Shown here one piece after another: positions 18,772 through 26,851 of a stretch of DNA of 64,000 nt. Below the pieces are notes generated by a model. That model worked only from the letters and a program-made list of their open reading frames with translations, had not been told where the DNA came from and ran no database searches. Made by a program: the position numbers and the translations under genes. The DNA is from Pelobium manganitolerans (GTDB lineage Bacteria; Bacteroidota; Bacteroidia; Sphingobacteriales; Sphingobacteriaceae). Each line of letters starts with the position of its first letter. The stretch's first letter is position 1. The stretch is from the NCBI RefSeq assembly GCF_003609575.1, contig NZ_MBTA01000026.1, positions 247,207-311,206 on the forward strand, written 5' to 3'.

Positions 18772-18857
18772 TCTCCCTACTCCCTACCCAATACTCAATA
18801 CCCAATACTCCCTACTCACTACTCACTACCCAATACTCACTACTCACTACTCACTAC
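18772..18857 (-). repeat. Heptad tract CTCACTA/CTCAATA, 3' of the EVE gene
   Basis: Twelve 7-mers (CTCCCTA, CCCAATA, CTCAATA, CTCACTA) end 3 bp before the EVE gene stop. On the coding strand they read TAGTGAG/TATTGAG. Confidence 0.9.
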
Positions 18858-18860
18858 CAA

Positions 18861-19265
18861 TCAGCTTCCCAACTCCACAATCCTATCAAATTCCTCGGGT
18901 TTTAAAGTCATCACAGAAAGCCGGCCTTGGCGCACCAGCGAAACGTCTTTTAGGCGCTCGTCGTTTTTTATGGCTTCTAAGCTTACGGGGTTTTTTAAAC
19001 TTTGCACCGGAACTAAATCTACCACTACCCAGCGTTCGTCATCTGTGGTGGGGTCTTGATAAAATTCTTTTACTACTTTCGCAATCCCGACCACATTTTT
19101 CCCTTCATTGCTATGGTAAAAAAGCACCAAATCGCCCTCTTTCATCTCTTTTAGGTTGTTACGCGCTTGGTAATTGCGCACACCGTCCCAAAACGTACGG
19201 CCGTCTTTGTTAAACTGTTCCCAGCTGTATTTAAAAGGCTCTGATTTTACTAAGAAGTATTGCAT
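18861..19265 (-). CDS. EVE-domain protein (PUA-like)
   Basis: A 134-aa single-domain protein of the EVE family, a PUA-related fold. It starts MQYFLVKSEPFKYSWEQF, has the aromatic segment TFWDGVRNYQARNN, then GDLVLFYHSN, GIAKVVKEFY, and ends with the LVRQGRLSVMTLKPEEFDRI block usual in the family. EVE domains bind modified bases in DNA or RNA and often partner with modification or restriction systems. Here the neighbours are housekeeping genes, so a specific partner is not evident. The length is typical. Confidence 0.88.
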   Translation of the reverse strand: MQYFLVKSEPFKYSWEQFNKDGRTFWDGVRNYQARNNLKEMKEGDLVLFYHSNEGKNVVGIAKVVKEFYQDPTTDDERWVVVDLVPVQSLKNPVSLEAIKNDERLKDVSLVRQGRLSVMTLKPEEFDRIVELGS

Positions 19266-19269
19266 TGTT

Positions 19270-19352
19270 TAATGATGAATGAGTGAATTTTGAATGAGTG
19301 AATGATGGAATTTTCTCTTATGTCTTTGCTCTTTAATCTTTACTCCCCGCTC
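19270..19352 (-). repeat. Heptad tract, 3' of holA
   Basis: Degenerate 7-mers: first AATGATG/AATGAGTG, then TCTTATG, TCTTTGC, TCTTTAA, TCTTTAC, TCCCCGC and TCCCTAA running to the holA stop. On the holA coding strand the part next to the gene is A/G-rich. Confidence 0.8.
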
Positions 19353-19353
19353 C

Positions 19354-20364
19354 CTAATGTATAATCCTAAACACCAGCTCTTTTAACAAATCGCCGGTTT
19401 CTGTATTGCCGGTACTATCTACGCCTTTAGCTTTTAAATCGTAGGTGCGCAATAAAGACATCACCTCAAAAACTTTCCCTAAGGGATAGTTGCGCGCAGC
19501 TTGCTCGTAATCTTTTATAAAATAAGGATTTACGCCTAACTCTTTTGCCGCCTCACCTTTATTCTGGATGTAGTGCAGTTTTAAAATCTTGGTAAACCAC
19601 GAGCTTAACGTCCCGATAATTAACACATAAGGATTGGCTTTCGGGTTTGCCTCAAAGTAATTGATAATTTGGTTTGCTTTAAAAACATCTTTGCGCGCCA
19701 AAGCATTTTGCAGCTCAAACACATTGTATTCTTTACTGATGCCGATATTGTCTTGCACTTCTTTGCTGCCAATCTCTTTGCCTTTCGGCACGTTCAGCAT
19801 CAGTTTTTCCAGCTCGTTAGCCACCTTGCTTAAATCGTTACCCAAATATTCGCCCAACAAGGCAGAGGCGCTAGGGTTAATGTGGTGGCCTTTTCCGCGC
19901 ACAAAATCTTCTATCCAAGCAGGAACTTTATTGTCGTAAATGGTGGCCGACTCAAAAGCGAGTCCGTTTTTTTCAATTACCTTAAAAACCTTTTTCCGTT
20001 TGTCAAACTTGCCGTATTTATGGCATAGCACCAATACGGTACTTTTCAAAGGGTTTTCGCAGTAAGCCTGAAAAGCGTCCGCCGCTTTATCAATTTTTAG
20101 CTCTTGCGCTTCTTTTACCATCACCACTTGGTAATCGCTCATCATGGGGTAGCGCTTTGCGGCGTTTAAAACGGTGGTCACGTCGGTGTCTTTACCGTAT
20201 AAAACAGTTTGGTTAAAGCCACGTTCCGCTTCCGACAAAACTTCTTGTTCAAGCGCCTCGCTAATCAAATCAATATAATAGCTTTCTTCGCCGTGCAACA
20301 AATAAATGGGCTTTAGCTTGCGGGCTTTAATGTCTTTAATAATGTCTGATGCGCTGATTGCCAT
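19354..20364 (-). CDS. holA: DNA polymerase III subunit delta
   Basis: A 336-aa delta subunit, the clamp-loader component that opens the beta clamp. The N-terminus KLKPIYLLHGEESYYIDLI is the conserved family start. The segment AKRYPMMSDYQVVMVKEAQEL and the central LVLCHKYGKFDKRKK follow. The C-terminal helical domain includes NVFELQNALARKDVFKANQI. Divergent from the small nuclease-like gene at 20436 with about 70 bp between them. Confidence 0.88.
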   Translation of the reverse strand: MAISASDIIKDIKARKLKPIYLLHGEESYYIDLISEALEQEVLSEAERGFNQTVLYGKDTDVTTVLNAAKRYPMMSDYQVVMVKEAQELKIDKAADAFQAYCENPLKSTVLVLCHKYGKFDKRKKVFKVIEKNGLAFESATIYDNKVPAWIEDFVRGKGHHINPSASALLGEYLGNDLSKVANELEKLMLNVPKGKEIGSKEVQDNIGISKEYNVFELQNALARKDVFKANQIINYFEANPKANPYVLIIGTLSSWFTKILKLHYIQNKGEAAKELGVNPYFIKDYEQAARNYPLGKVFEVMSLLRTYDLKAKGVDSTGNTETGDLLKELVFRIIH

Positions 20365-20435
20365 GTGTGGGAGCTAAATTATAAATATTCGGGTGCAAAA
20401 CGCTGATTGTTGAAAATTCGGCTTTAATTTGCAGG

Positions 20436-20888
20436 ATGTTTCAGCCCGTTCCGCTCAACTTACCGCCCTACCCATTTAAGCTAAGCCAGCAAAACAATAC
20501 GCTTTTTATTTTTGACGAGCTGCGTAAACGCGATATTGTACTCACGCCAGAAGAATGGGTAAGGCAGCATTTGGTGCAGTTTTTAATTGTGCACAAAAAA
20601 TATCCTAAAACCCTAATTAAGCTAGAGGGCGGTTTAAAACTCAACAAATTACAAAAGAGAACCGATATTTTACTGTTCAACCGCATGGGAGAACCCACTG
20701 TTTTGGTAGAATGTAAAGCCAGCACAGTAAAAATAAGTCAAGACGTGTTTGACCAAGCTGCGCGTTATAATCTGGTGCATAAGGTAAAATACTTGATGGT
20801 GAGCAATGGTTTACAGCATTTTTGCGCCGCCATTGATTACGATAATGAAGGTTATACCTTTTTAGAGGATCTACCGGCCTACATCTAA
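20436..20888 (+). CDS. Stand-alone HsdR-N-type nuclease-fold protein
   Basis: A 150-aa protein matching the type I restriction HsdR N-terminal (PD-(D/E)XK) fold found as a stand-alone protein in Bacteroidota. The core reads KLQKRTDILLF, then PTVLVECKAS with the acidic and lysine residues of the nuclease motif (Asp, then Glu-x-Lys), and a helix QDVFDQAARYN. No helicase, methylase or specificity gene lies nearby, so this is not a restriction system. It is conserved in the phylum as a gene next to holA in my recollection. The function is unknown. Confidence 0.75.
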   Translation: MFQPVPLNLPPYPFKLSQQNNTLFIFDELRKRDIVLTPEEWVRQHLVQFLIVHKKYPKTLIKLEGGLKLNKLQKRTDILLFNRMGEPTVLVECKASTVKISQDVFDQAARYNLVHKVKYLMVSNGLQHFCAAIDYDNEGYTFLEDLPAYI

Positions 20889-21072
20889 AAGCGAATTAGG
20901 GTTTAACGCGGTTTATATGCCGCCACTTTCCTATAAACCAATCCGGAACTATTAAATTTTCACATCGTAGCGATGAGCTGCCCTACATTTTATTTCCGAC
21001 ACCTAGCCACCCTTGTACCCTGCTGGCATGGTTTTTTATACCCCTTGCTTATACCTTTAAAAAACATACATC

Positions 21073-21351
21073 ATGGAAACATCAAAGCAAACAAGCAATC
21101 ACCAACAGATTAAACAATGGGCCGAAGAAAGAAATGGCGTGCCCACACGGATAAAAGGAACAGGTAATTCAACATCAGATGGGGTGTTGCGCATCCATTT
21201 TCCAGAGCACAGCAATGCTGATGATTTTGAAGAGATTAGCTGGGACGATTTTTTTGAGACTTTCGACGATAAGAACCTCAACTTCTTGTATCAAGATGAA
21301 AAAGAAGATGGCGAAACCAGCACCTTCCACAAGTTTGTTAACAAAGATTAA
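21073..21351 (+). CDS. Small acidic conserved protein
   Basis: A 92-aa acidic protein with the pattern IKQWAEERNGVPTRIKGTG, then DGVLRIHFPEH, EEISWDDFFETFDDKNLNFL, and a DEKEDGETSTFHKFV tail. I recall relatives in many bacteria, sometimes carrying the unsupported label 1,4-alpha-glucan branching enzyme. Nothing here supports such an activity; the protein is far too short. It heads a run of three small charged genes (21073, 21363, 21524), which suggests a stress-related or nucleic-acid-associated role, but that is a guess. Confidence 0.75.
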   Translation: METSKQTSNHQQIKQWAEERNGVPTRIKGTGNSTSDGVLRIHFPEHSNADDFEEISWDDFFETFDDKNLNFLYQDEKEDGETSTFHKFVNKD

Positions 21352-21362
21352 AACTAGCAACC

Positions 21363-21497
21363 ATGAAAAACGCAGCAACAACAAAAATTAATAAGGAGGC
21401 CAAGGAAGAAGCTTCTAAGGTATCTAAAGAAGACAAAGCGCTAAAAGCCAAAGAAAATACCAGCGCTAAAAACGCGAACAGCCGCGTTAGAAGATAG
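21363..21497 (+). CDS. Very small Lys/Ala-rich protein
   Basis: A 44-aa frame starting MKNAATTKINKEAKEEASKV and ending NSRVRR. It is almost entirely Lys, Glu, Ala, Ser and Asn and probably helical or disordered. It lies 11 bp after the acidic gene and 26 bp before the DUF6496-like gene, all on one strand, and the AT-rich start context is like its neighbours. I do not recognise a family. Confidence 0.5.
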   Translation: MKNAATTKINKEAKEEASKVSKEDKALKAKENTSAKNANSRVRR

Positions 21498-21523
21498 TTT
21501 TAATCCCGAAAAAAACCAATGTC

Positions 21524-21700
21524 ATGGCAAAATATTCAGAAAAAGCGAGCGAGAAAGTAGAGGAAACAATGCACGAGATGAAGGAAGGGAAGTTAAAAAC
21601 CGGCTCGGGTAAAAAAGTAACTTCAAAGAAACAAGCGGTTGCTATCGGTTTGTCCGAGGCCCGAAAAGAAGGCGCTAAAGTACCGAAGAAGAAAAAATAG
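21524..21700 (+). CDS. DUF6496-like small basic protein
   Basis: A 58-aa basic protein: MAKYSEKASEKVEETMHEMK, then GKLKTGSGKKVTSKKQAVAIGLSEARKEG and a KVPKKKK tail. The block KQAVAIGLSEARKEG is the hallmark I know for the DUF6496 family of short proteins in diverse bacteria. Its role is unknown; the composition suggests nucleic-acid contact. Third of three consecutive small charged genes, 91 bp before the ketoacyl synthase. Confidence 0.72.
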   Translation: MAKYSEKASEKVEETMHEMKEGKLKTGSGKKVTSKKQAVAIGLSEARKEGAKVPKKKK

Positions 21701-21791
21701 CAAGGCGGGATTAGCGCATTTGATAGCGAAGGGCTTTCTTTTTACGCGGCATTGTTCGTCTAAAAAATTTAAAACAGCATATTTGCCAATA

Positions 21792-22952
21792 ATGAATTCG
21801 GATAAAATTGGCATTGTTGGCTGGGGAAGCAGTTCGGCTTTAGGGGCTGCCACCAATGAAATATGGGAACAGTACCTGAGCAACAAGCACCGTTTAACAA
21901 AAAAGAGGTTTTTAACAGACGAAGATTGGTGCGGCGCCTTGGCAGATGAAGAGGCCATCAAAAAAATTAGAGCAGAAAAACAGGCCTATCGCAATTTAGA
22001 TCCCAGCGTGCTTTTCGCCATCGCAACATCGCGCCAAGCGCTTACAAAGGCCAAATGGGGTGCCAATGTGTCCTTTGGAATAAACATAGGCTCTTCCCGT
22101 GGTGCCACTACCCTTTTTGAAAGCTACCACCAACAGTTTTTAAACAGCGACAAACAAGAAACCATGCCCGCCTGCTCGCCAGCAACCACTTTGGGCAATA
22201 TTGCCAGCTGGGTAGCCACAGATTTGGGCGCAACAGGACCGGCTATCTCACACTCTATCACTTGCAGTACGGCTTTACATGCGGTAATTAATGCTTTTGC
22301 TTGGCTAAAATCGGGTTTGGCCACCCACTTTTTGGCCGGCGGAAGCGAAGCGCCTTTAACGCCCTTTACGCTTGCGCAGATGAAAGCCTTAAAGATTTAT
22401 TCCTCATCGGCAGATGAATACCCTTGCCAGGCAATGGATTTGGACAAACAAAAAAGCGGGATGATTTTGGGCGAAGGCGCCGCCACCTTTGCTTTAGAAA
22501 GCAACCCCAGCAATGCCATAGCTTATATATCTGGCATAGGTTACGGAACAGAAATTATCCAAAACGGCGCGTCCCTTTCTGCTGAGGCAACCTGTATGCA
22601 AAAAGCCATGCTGATGGCGCTAAACGGCAACAGTCCGGATAGCGTTGACGCGGTAGTGCTGCACTCGCCAGGCACAGTACTGGGCGACTTAGCCGAACGC
22701 CGCGCCATAGATTTGGTTTTTGGGGAGCGCACACCGCTTTTAACCTGCAATAAATGGAAGTTGGGGCATACCTTTGGCGCATCGGGTGCTTTAAGTTTAG
22801 AGTTTGCCCTGTTAATGATGCAGCACAATCTGTTTATCCCGGTGCCTTATCTGAACCAAAAAGCACGTGTTAAAAAGCTGAAAAAGATAATGGTGAATGC
22901 CGTAGGTTTTGGCGGAAACGCTGCCAGTGTGCTTATAGAGAAAGCGTTTTAA
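21792..22952 (+). CDS. Beta-ketoacyl synthase (KAS/FabF-like)
   Basis: 386 aa from the ATG at 21792 (MNSDKIGIVGWGSSSALG); the frame is open further upstream, but that part overlaps the previous gene and has no family resemblance. It has a thiolase fold with a complete Cys-His-His triad: Cys158 in SITCSTALHAV, His291 in LHSPGTVLGD and His326 in KLGHTFGASG. It condenses acyl chains with malonyl-ACP. It is divergent from housekeeping FabF in length, and no ACP or ketoreductase lies next to it, so a specialised lipid or pigment role is possible but not shown. The next gene starts 2 bp after its stop. Confidence 0.85.
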   Translation: MNSDKIGIVGWGSSSALGAATNEIWEQYLSNKHRLTKKRFLTDEDWCGALADEEAIKKIRAEKQAYRNLDPSVLFAIATSRQALTKAKWGANVSFGINIGSSRGATTLFESYHQQFLNSDKQETMPACSPATTLGNIASWVATDLGATGPAISHSITCSTALHAVINAFAWLKSGLATHFLAGGSEAPLTPFTLAQMKALKIYSSSADEYPCQAMDLDKQKSGMILGEGAATFALESNPSNAIAYISGIGYGTEIIQNGASLSAEATCMQKAMLMALNGNSPDSVDAVVLHSPGTVLGDLAERRAIDLVFGERTPLLTCNKWKLGHTFGASGALSLEFALLMMQHNLFIPVPYLNQKARVKKLKKIMVNAVGFGGNAASVLIEKAF

Positions 22953-22954
22953 AT

Positions 22955-23317
22955 ATGCAGGCCGTTGTCCACTATTCCTTGCATTTTGTGTTTCCGGCTT
23001 TGGTGGCTTATGTTTTTTTTAGGGATAGTTGGCAAAAAACTTACCTCATTTTTTTAGCTACGATGCTCGTAGATTTGGACCATCTGCTGGCCAATCCCAT
23101 CTTCCAACCCGATCGCTGCAGCATTGGCTTTCATCCCCTGCACAGCTTTTATGTTATTCCGTTCTACATTGCTTTGCTCTTTTGTAAAAAGCCTTACCGG
23201 CTGATAGGCATTGGTTTGATGCTGCACATTTTTACGGATTTTATAGATTGCTTAATGACTTTTGCGCATTGCCACAGCTGTATGGGTGAGAGTATTTTGG
23301 GGAGGATGATGGAATGA
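22955..23317 (+). CDS. DUF6122-family membrane protein
   Basis: A 120-aa protein with three to four membrane helices. It starts MQAVVHYSLHFVFPALVAYV and holds LVDLDHLLANP and GFHPLHSFY, a set of Asp and His residues at membrane edges. These recall the metal-binding motifs of YdjM/DUF457-type membrane hydrolases. Two bp separate it from the ketoacyl synthase, so the two are probably translated together. Its stop codon lies inside the start of a GGAATGA-type heptad tract. Confidence 0.75.
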   Translation: MQAVVHYSLHFVFPALVAYVFFRDSWQKTYLIFLATMLVDLDHLLANPIFQPDRCSIGFHPLHSFYVIPFYIALLFCKKPYRLIGIGLMLHIFTDFIDCLMTFAHCHSCMGESILGRMME

Positions 23318-23367
23318 GGGAAGGATGGAATGAGGGAAGAAAGGAATGAGGGAGTGAGGGAGTAAAA
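23303..23367 (+). repeat. Heptad-like purine tract overlapping the 3' end of the DUF6122 gene
   Basis: GGATGAT, GGAATGA, GGGAAGG, then repeated GGAATGAGGGA units with occasional slips. The tract begins inside the last codons of the gene at 22955. Confidence 0.75.
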
Positions 23368-23418
23368 AAACGGGGAACCGTAATCTGCTCTCCCGCGCAG
23401 TCATTGTGCCCCCCAGTT

Positions 23419-23563
23419 CATTGCGAAGCGAAGCGCCAGGCAAAAGCGTATGGCGCTGAAGCAATCTCCAAGTTATTTAGCACAGGCTTTAATGAGCGGA
23501 AGTCCGTGAACAAAGGTTCAGTGCTTGACGGTACAGATTGCTTAGTCGTGCCTCCTCGCAATG
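23419..23563. repeat. Nested inverted-repeat element (REP/MITE-like)
   Basis: Outer arms CATTGCGA (23419-23426) and TCGCAATG (23556-23563) pair exactly. Inner arms AGCAATCT (23460-23467) and AGATTGCT (23535-23542) also pair. An AGCGCCA/TGGCGCT stem (23432-23438 with 23451-23457) sits inside the left half. The element has no credible coding frame. Confidence 0.65.
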
Positions 23564-23603
23564 GCTGTAAACGAGGCAACAACTTTCAAACCTTATCCAA
23601 AAA

Positions 23604-23694
23604 AGATGGTCGATAGTCCATGGTTGATGGTTGATAGTCCATAGTCCATAGCTGATGGTCGATAGTCCATAGTCCGTAGTCCATAGTTGATAGT
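23604..23694 (-). repeat. Heptad tract ATAGTCC/ATGGTTG
   Basis: About twelve 7-mers (ATGGTCG, ATAGTCC, ATGGTTG, ATAGCTG, GTAGTCC, ATAGTTG), followed by degenerate AACTAATG and AACTCTC units up to about 23750. Confidence 0.88.
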
Positions 23695-23750
23695 CCAAGC
23701 GATGAACTAATGAACTCTCTCCCGCCTAATGAACTAATGAACTCTCCCAC

Positions 23751-23834
<84 letters not shown>

Positions 23835-23839
23835 CCCAC

Positions 23840-24358
23840 CTACTTCACCGTAAACGGTACTGCCACATTTCCCCATAACAGTTTTACCTCGCCGCTTGGG
23901 CTAATGGTAAAAGTCATCTTTTCCGAAAAATCTTTTGCTGTGCCAGGTTTTACTTTAATACGCAAAGCATCGTCGCTCTCGGTGTAATTGGTGCCCCATT
24001 GTTTCCAGGTTTTGTTGAAAATGATGGTCCATTCGTTTTCGCCTGGGATGCTGTACAAGCCATATTTTCCGGCGGGCAAAGCCTTGCCGTTTATTTTAAC
24101 GTCTTTTGAGGTTTCAAAAACGGTGGCCTCGTTTGCGCCGGTACGCCATACCTTGCCATAAGGTGCAATTTCTTTACCTATGGCCCTGCCTTTAACAGAA
24201 GGCTGACTGTAATCAATACTCACCGTAGCGCCAGATTTAAGGGTTTCTGAAACTTTGGCCGGCGGACTAGCTCTTTTGCTTTTATCTGCCTGTGCTTTTA
24301 CGTTGATGTTAAATGCCAACACCAACATCCCTAAAATAATTGCGATTTTTTTGTTCAT
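23840..24358 (-). CDS. DUF2911-domain secreted protein
   Basis: A 172-aa protein with a signal peptide ending NVKAQA (about residue 23). The domain has VSIDYSQPSVKGRAIG, APYGKVWRTGANEAT, LPAGKYGLYSIPGENEWTII and NKTWKQWGTNY, which are typical DUF2911 landmarks. The family is widespread in Bacteroidota; its function is unknown, and it is presumed periplasmic or outer-membrane-associated. It is transcribed away from the TonB receptor at 24506, sharing a roughly 150-bp divergent region. Confidence 0.85.
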   Translation of the reverse strand: MNKKIAIILGMLVLAFNINVKAQADKSKRASPPAKVSETLKSGATVSIDYSQPSVKGRAIGKEIAPYGKVWRTGANEATVFETSKDVKINGKALPAGKYGLYSIPGENEWTIIFNKTWKQWGTNYTESDDALRIKVKPGTAKDFSEKMTFTISPSGEVKLLWGNVAVPFTVK

Positions 24359-24466
24359 AAGCTTAAATTAAATGAATTGGGTGTACAAGTTACGGTAAAT
24401 TGCGGAAAAAACATTTATATACCCTGGGCGTTATGATTTTAATTTAGCCGATGTGAAACGCTTTGC

Positions 24467-24474
24467 TAAATTTG
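24467..24474 (+). promoter_or_regulatory. Candidate -7 box upstream of the TonB-dependent receptor
   Basis: TAAATTTG matches TAnnTTTG and lies 32 bp before the receptor ATG, a reasonable leader length. No good -33 element is visible. Confidence 0.35.
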
Positions 24475-24505
24475 CGCAAATCTGCTTTAAAATATTTTAT
24501 TTAAG

Positions 24506-26842
24506 ATGTTTAAAAAACTCATCTTCTTCCATTTACTCCTGTCGCTATTTGTTGGTACAAACATCGCGCAAGCGCAAAAATATTTTGTTTTAAACGGCAC
24601 GGTAAAAGACGGCGGTACTGGCGAAACCCTAATAGGCGCATCGGTACAGCTTAAAGGCGCTGCCACTTTTGCTACCGTAACCAATGCTTACGGATATTAT
24701 TCTTTAAGTGTGCCGGCGGGCGTTTACGAGCTTGTTTACAGCTATGTGGGCTACCAAAGCATTAGCCAAAATATTAGCATTGGCGGTGATGCTAAGCGCA
24801 ATGTATCCTTAACCTCTGCTAACCAGCTTAACGAAATTGTGGTGAACGCCGAAAAACGGAATGCCAACGTAGAAAACCCGATTATGGGCGTTCAAAAGTT
24901 AGATGTAAAAGAAATTAACAGCATCCCTGTGTTGTTTGGCGAGCGCGATATTTTAAAAACTTTGCAGCTATTGCCCGGCATTAAATCTGCCGGCGAGGGC
25001 AACAGCGGCTTTTACGTACGTGGCGGTTCTACGGACCAAAATTTGATTTTGCTGGATGAGGCAACGGTTTACAACGCATCGCACCTGCTGGGTTTTTTCT
25101 CCACCTTTAACTCGGATGCCATCAAAGACGCCACCATTTACAAAGGCGGTATGCCCGCGCAATATGGCGGCCGTTTAGCTTCTGTGCTGGATATTAAAAT
25201 GAATGATGGCAATAAAAAAGACTATACCGTTGAAGGCGGAATTGGCCTGATAGCTTCGCGCCTAAAAGTGGAAGGGCCTATCAAAAAAGAAAAAAGCTCC
25301 TTTATGGTCAGCGGGCGAAGAACTTATGCCGATTCTTTCCTCGCATTCTCATCAGACACCAGCGTTAAAGGCAGCACCCTTTATTTTTACGATTTAAATG
25401 CCAAAGCCAATTTTATTTTGGACGATAAAAATACCATTTACCTTTCGGGATATTTTGGTAGGGATAAACTGGGCATCACCAATAGTTTTGGGTTTGATTG
25501 GGGGAATACCACGGCCACCTTGCGTTTAAACCACCTATTCTCCAACCGTTTGTTTTCTAACACCTCTTTAATTTACAGCAATTACAACTACCTGATTAAG
25601 AGTTTGCTGGAAGACAACGACTTCAACGTAAAATCGGCCATACGCAACTATAACCTAAAGCAAGATTTTCAGTTTACCGCCAATAACGCGCACGAGATTA
25701 AATTCGGTTTAAACCTGATACACCATACCATTGCTCCGGGCGACATCGGCGCAAGCGCCGCATCAAGCGTAAATGCCACGAAAATTGAAAACCGTAACGG
25801 CTTAGAGCTGGCGGCTTATTTTTCTGACGAGTACAACGTAAACGATAAGCTCCATTTGGCTTACGGCGCACGTATCAGCAATTTTAGCGCTTTAGGCAGC
25901 GGTACTTTTCACACTTATGACGAGGATGGCAATATCCTAACCAACCAAACCTATAAAAGTGGCGAGTTGGTAAAAAACTACTTCAATCTGGAGCCTCGCA
26001 TCGCGGCATCGTACCAGTTTTCAAACAACAAATCTGTCAAGGCCTCATACACGCGCAATACGCAAAACTTGCACCTCATGTCTAACTCTACGGCTACATC
26101 GCCAACAGATTTATACATTATGAACAGCAATAACGTAAAACCCGAGATTGCGGACCAAATTGCCATAGGTTATTTCAATAATTTTAAGGATGATACCTAC
26201 GAGTTTTCTGCCGAGCTATATTATAAAGACATGAAAAACCAAATTGAGTACAGGAACGGGACCGATTTGCGGGGCAACAAAAATGTGGAAGCCGATTTGT
26301 TATTTGGCGATGGCAGAGCTTACGGCGTAGAGCTTTTTTTGAAAAAGCGCTTTGGCAAGTTTAACGGTTGGATTGGCTATACTTTGGCCAAAACGGAAAG
26401 GCAGTTTGACCAAATTGATGATGGACGATGGTTTAATGCGAAGCAGGACCGCACGCACGATTTATCTGTGGTGGGCATTTACAAAGCCAGCCCGCGGTGG
26501 ACGCTTTCATCAACCTTTGTGTACAATACCGGTAACGCGGTTACCTACCCTAGCGGCAAGTACCAGTTAGATGGCGAAACGGTATTTTATTACTCGGAGC
26601 GTAACGGTTACCGCACACCGGCTTATCACCGTTTGGATTTTTCGGCCACGCTAGAGCCAAAGTTAAAGCCGGGGCGCAAATACCAATCGAGCTGGTCCTT
26701 TGGGATTTACAATGTTTACAACCGCAAAAATCCGTTTTCTATTGATTTTGAAGACGACCCGAACGATGCCAGCCGGACACAAGCCGTGCAAACTTCTTTG
26801 TTTGGCATTATACCCTCTGTAACCTGGAATTTTAAATTTTAG
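24506..26842 (+). CDS. TonB-dependent outer-membrane receptor with carboxypeptidase-like N-domain
   Basis: 778 aa. A signal peptide (MFKKLIFFHLL to IAQAQ, about 1-23) is followed by a carboxypeptidase-regulatory-like beta-sandwich (about 28-112: FVLNGTVKDGGTGETLIGAS) and a plug domain with FYVRGGSTDQNLILLDEATV. A 22-strand barrel ends in the aromatic C-terminal WNFKF. Such receptors import bulky substrates across the outer membrane using TonB energy. It is shorter than SusC and has no SusD partner. The next gene, 9 bp on, is a DUF4249 lipoprotein, the usual partner of this receptor subtype. The substrate is unknown. Confidence 0.9.
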   Translation: MFKKLIFFHLLLSLFVGTNIAQAQKYFVLNGTVKDGGTGETLIGASVQLKGAATFATVTNAYGYYSLSVPAGVYELVYSYVGYQSISQNISIGGDAKRNVSLTSANQLNEIVVNAEKRNANVENPIMGVQKLDVKEINSIPVLFGERDILKTLQLLPGIKSAGEGNSGFYVRGGSTDQNLILLDEATVYNASHLLGFFSTFNSDAIKDATIYKGGMPAQYGGRLASVLDIKMNDGNKKDYTVEGGIGLIASRLKVEGPIKKEKSSFMVSGRRTYADSFLAFSSDTSVKGSTLYFYDLNAKANFILDDKNTIYLSGYFGRDKLGITNSFGFDWGNTTATLRLNHLFSNRLFSNTSLIYSNYNYLIKSLLEDNDFNVKSAIRNYNLKQDFQFTANNAHEIKFGLNLIHHTIAPGDIGASAASSVNATKIENRNGLELAAYFSDEYNVNDKLHLAYGARISNFSALGSGTFHTYDEDGNILTNQTYKSGELVKNYFNLEPRIAASYQFSNNKSVKASYTRNTQNLHLMSNSTATSPTDLYIMNSNNVKPEIADQIAIGYFNNFKDDTYEFSAELYYKDMKNQIEYRNGTDLRGNKNVEADLLFGDGRAYGVELFLKKRFGKFNGWIGYTLAKTERQFDQIDDGRWFNAKQDRTHDLSVVGIYKASPRWTLSSTFVYNTGNAVTYPSGKYQLDGETVFYYSERNGYRTPAYHRLDFSATLEPKLKPGRKYQSSWSFGIYNVYNRKNPFSIDFEDDPNDASRTQAVQTSLFGIIPSVTWNFKF

Positions 26843-26851
26843 TTTGAAAGC

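Noticed and set aside
18772..18857. Heptad tract considered as a CRISPR array
   Set aside because: The unit is 7 bp, there are no unique spacers of constant length, and no cas genes lie nearby.
18737..19213. 158-codon plus-strand open frame over the EVE gene
   Set aside because: Its N-terminus is translated heptad repeat and the remainder is antisense to the EVE domain.
23404..23616. 70-codon open frame in the inverted-repeat element
   Set aside because: It reads through the arms of the nested inverted repeat and has no protein-like pattern.
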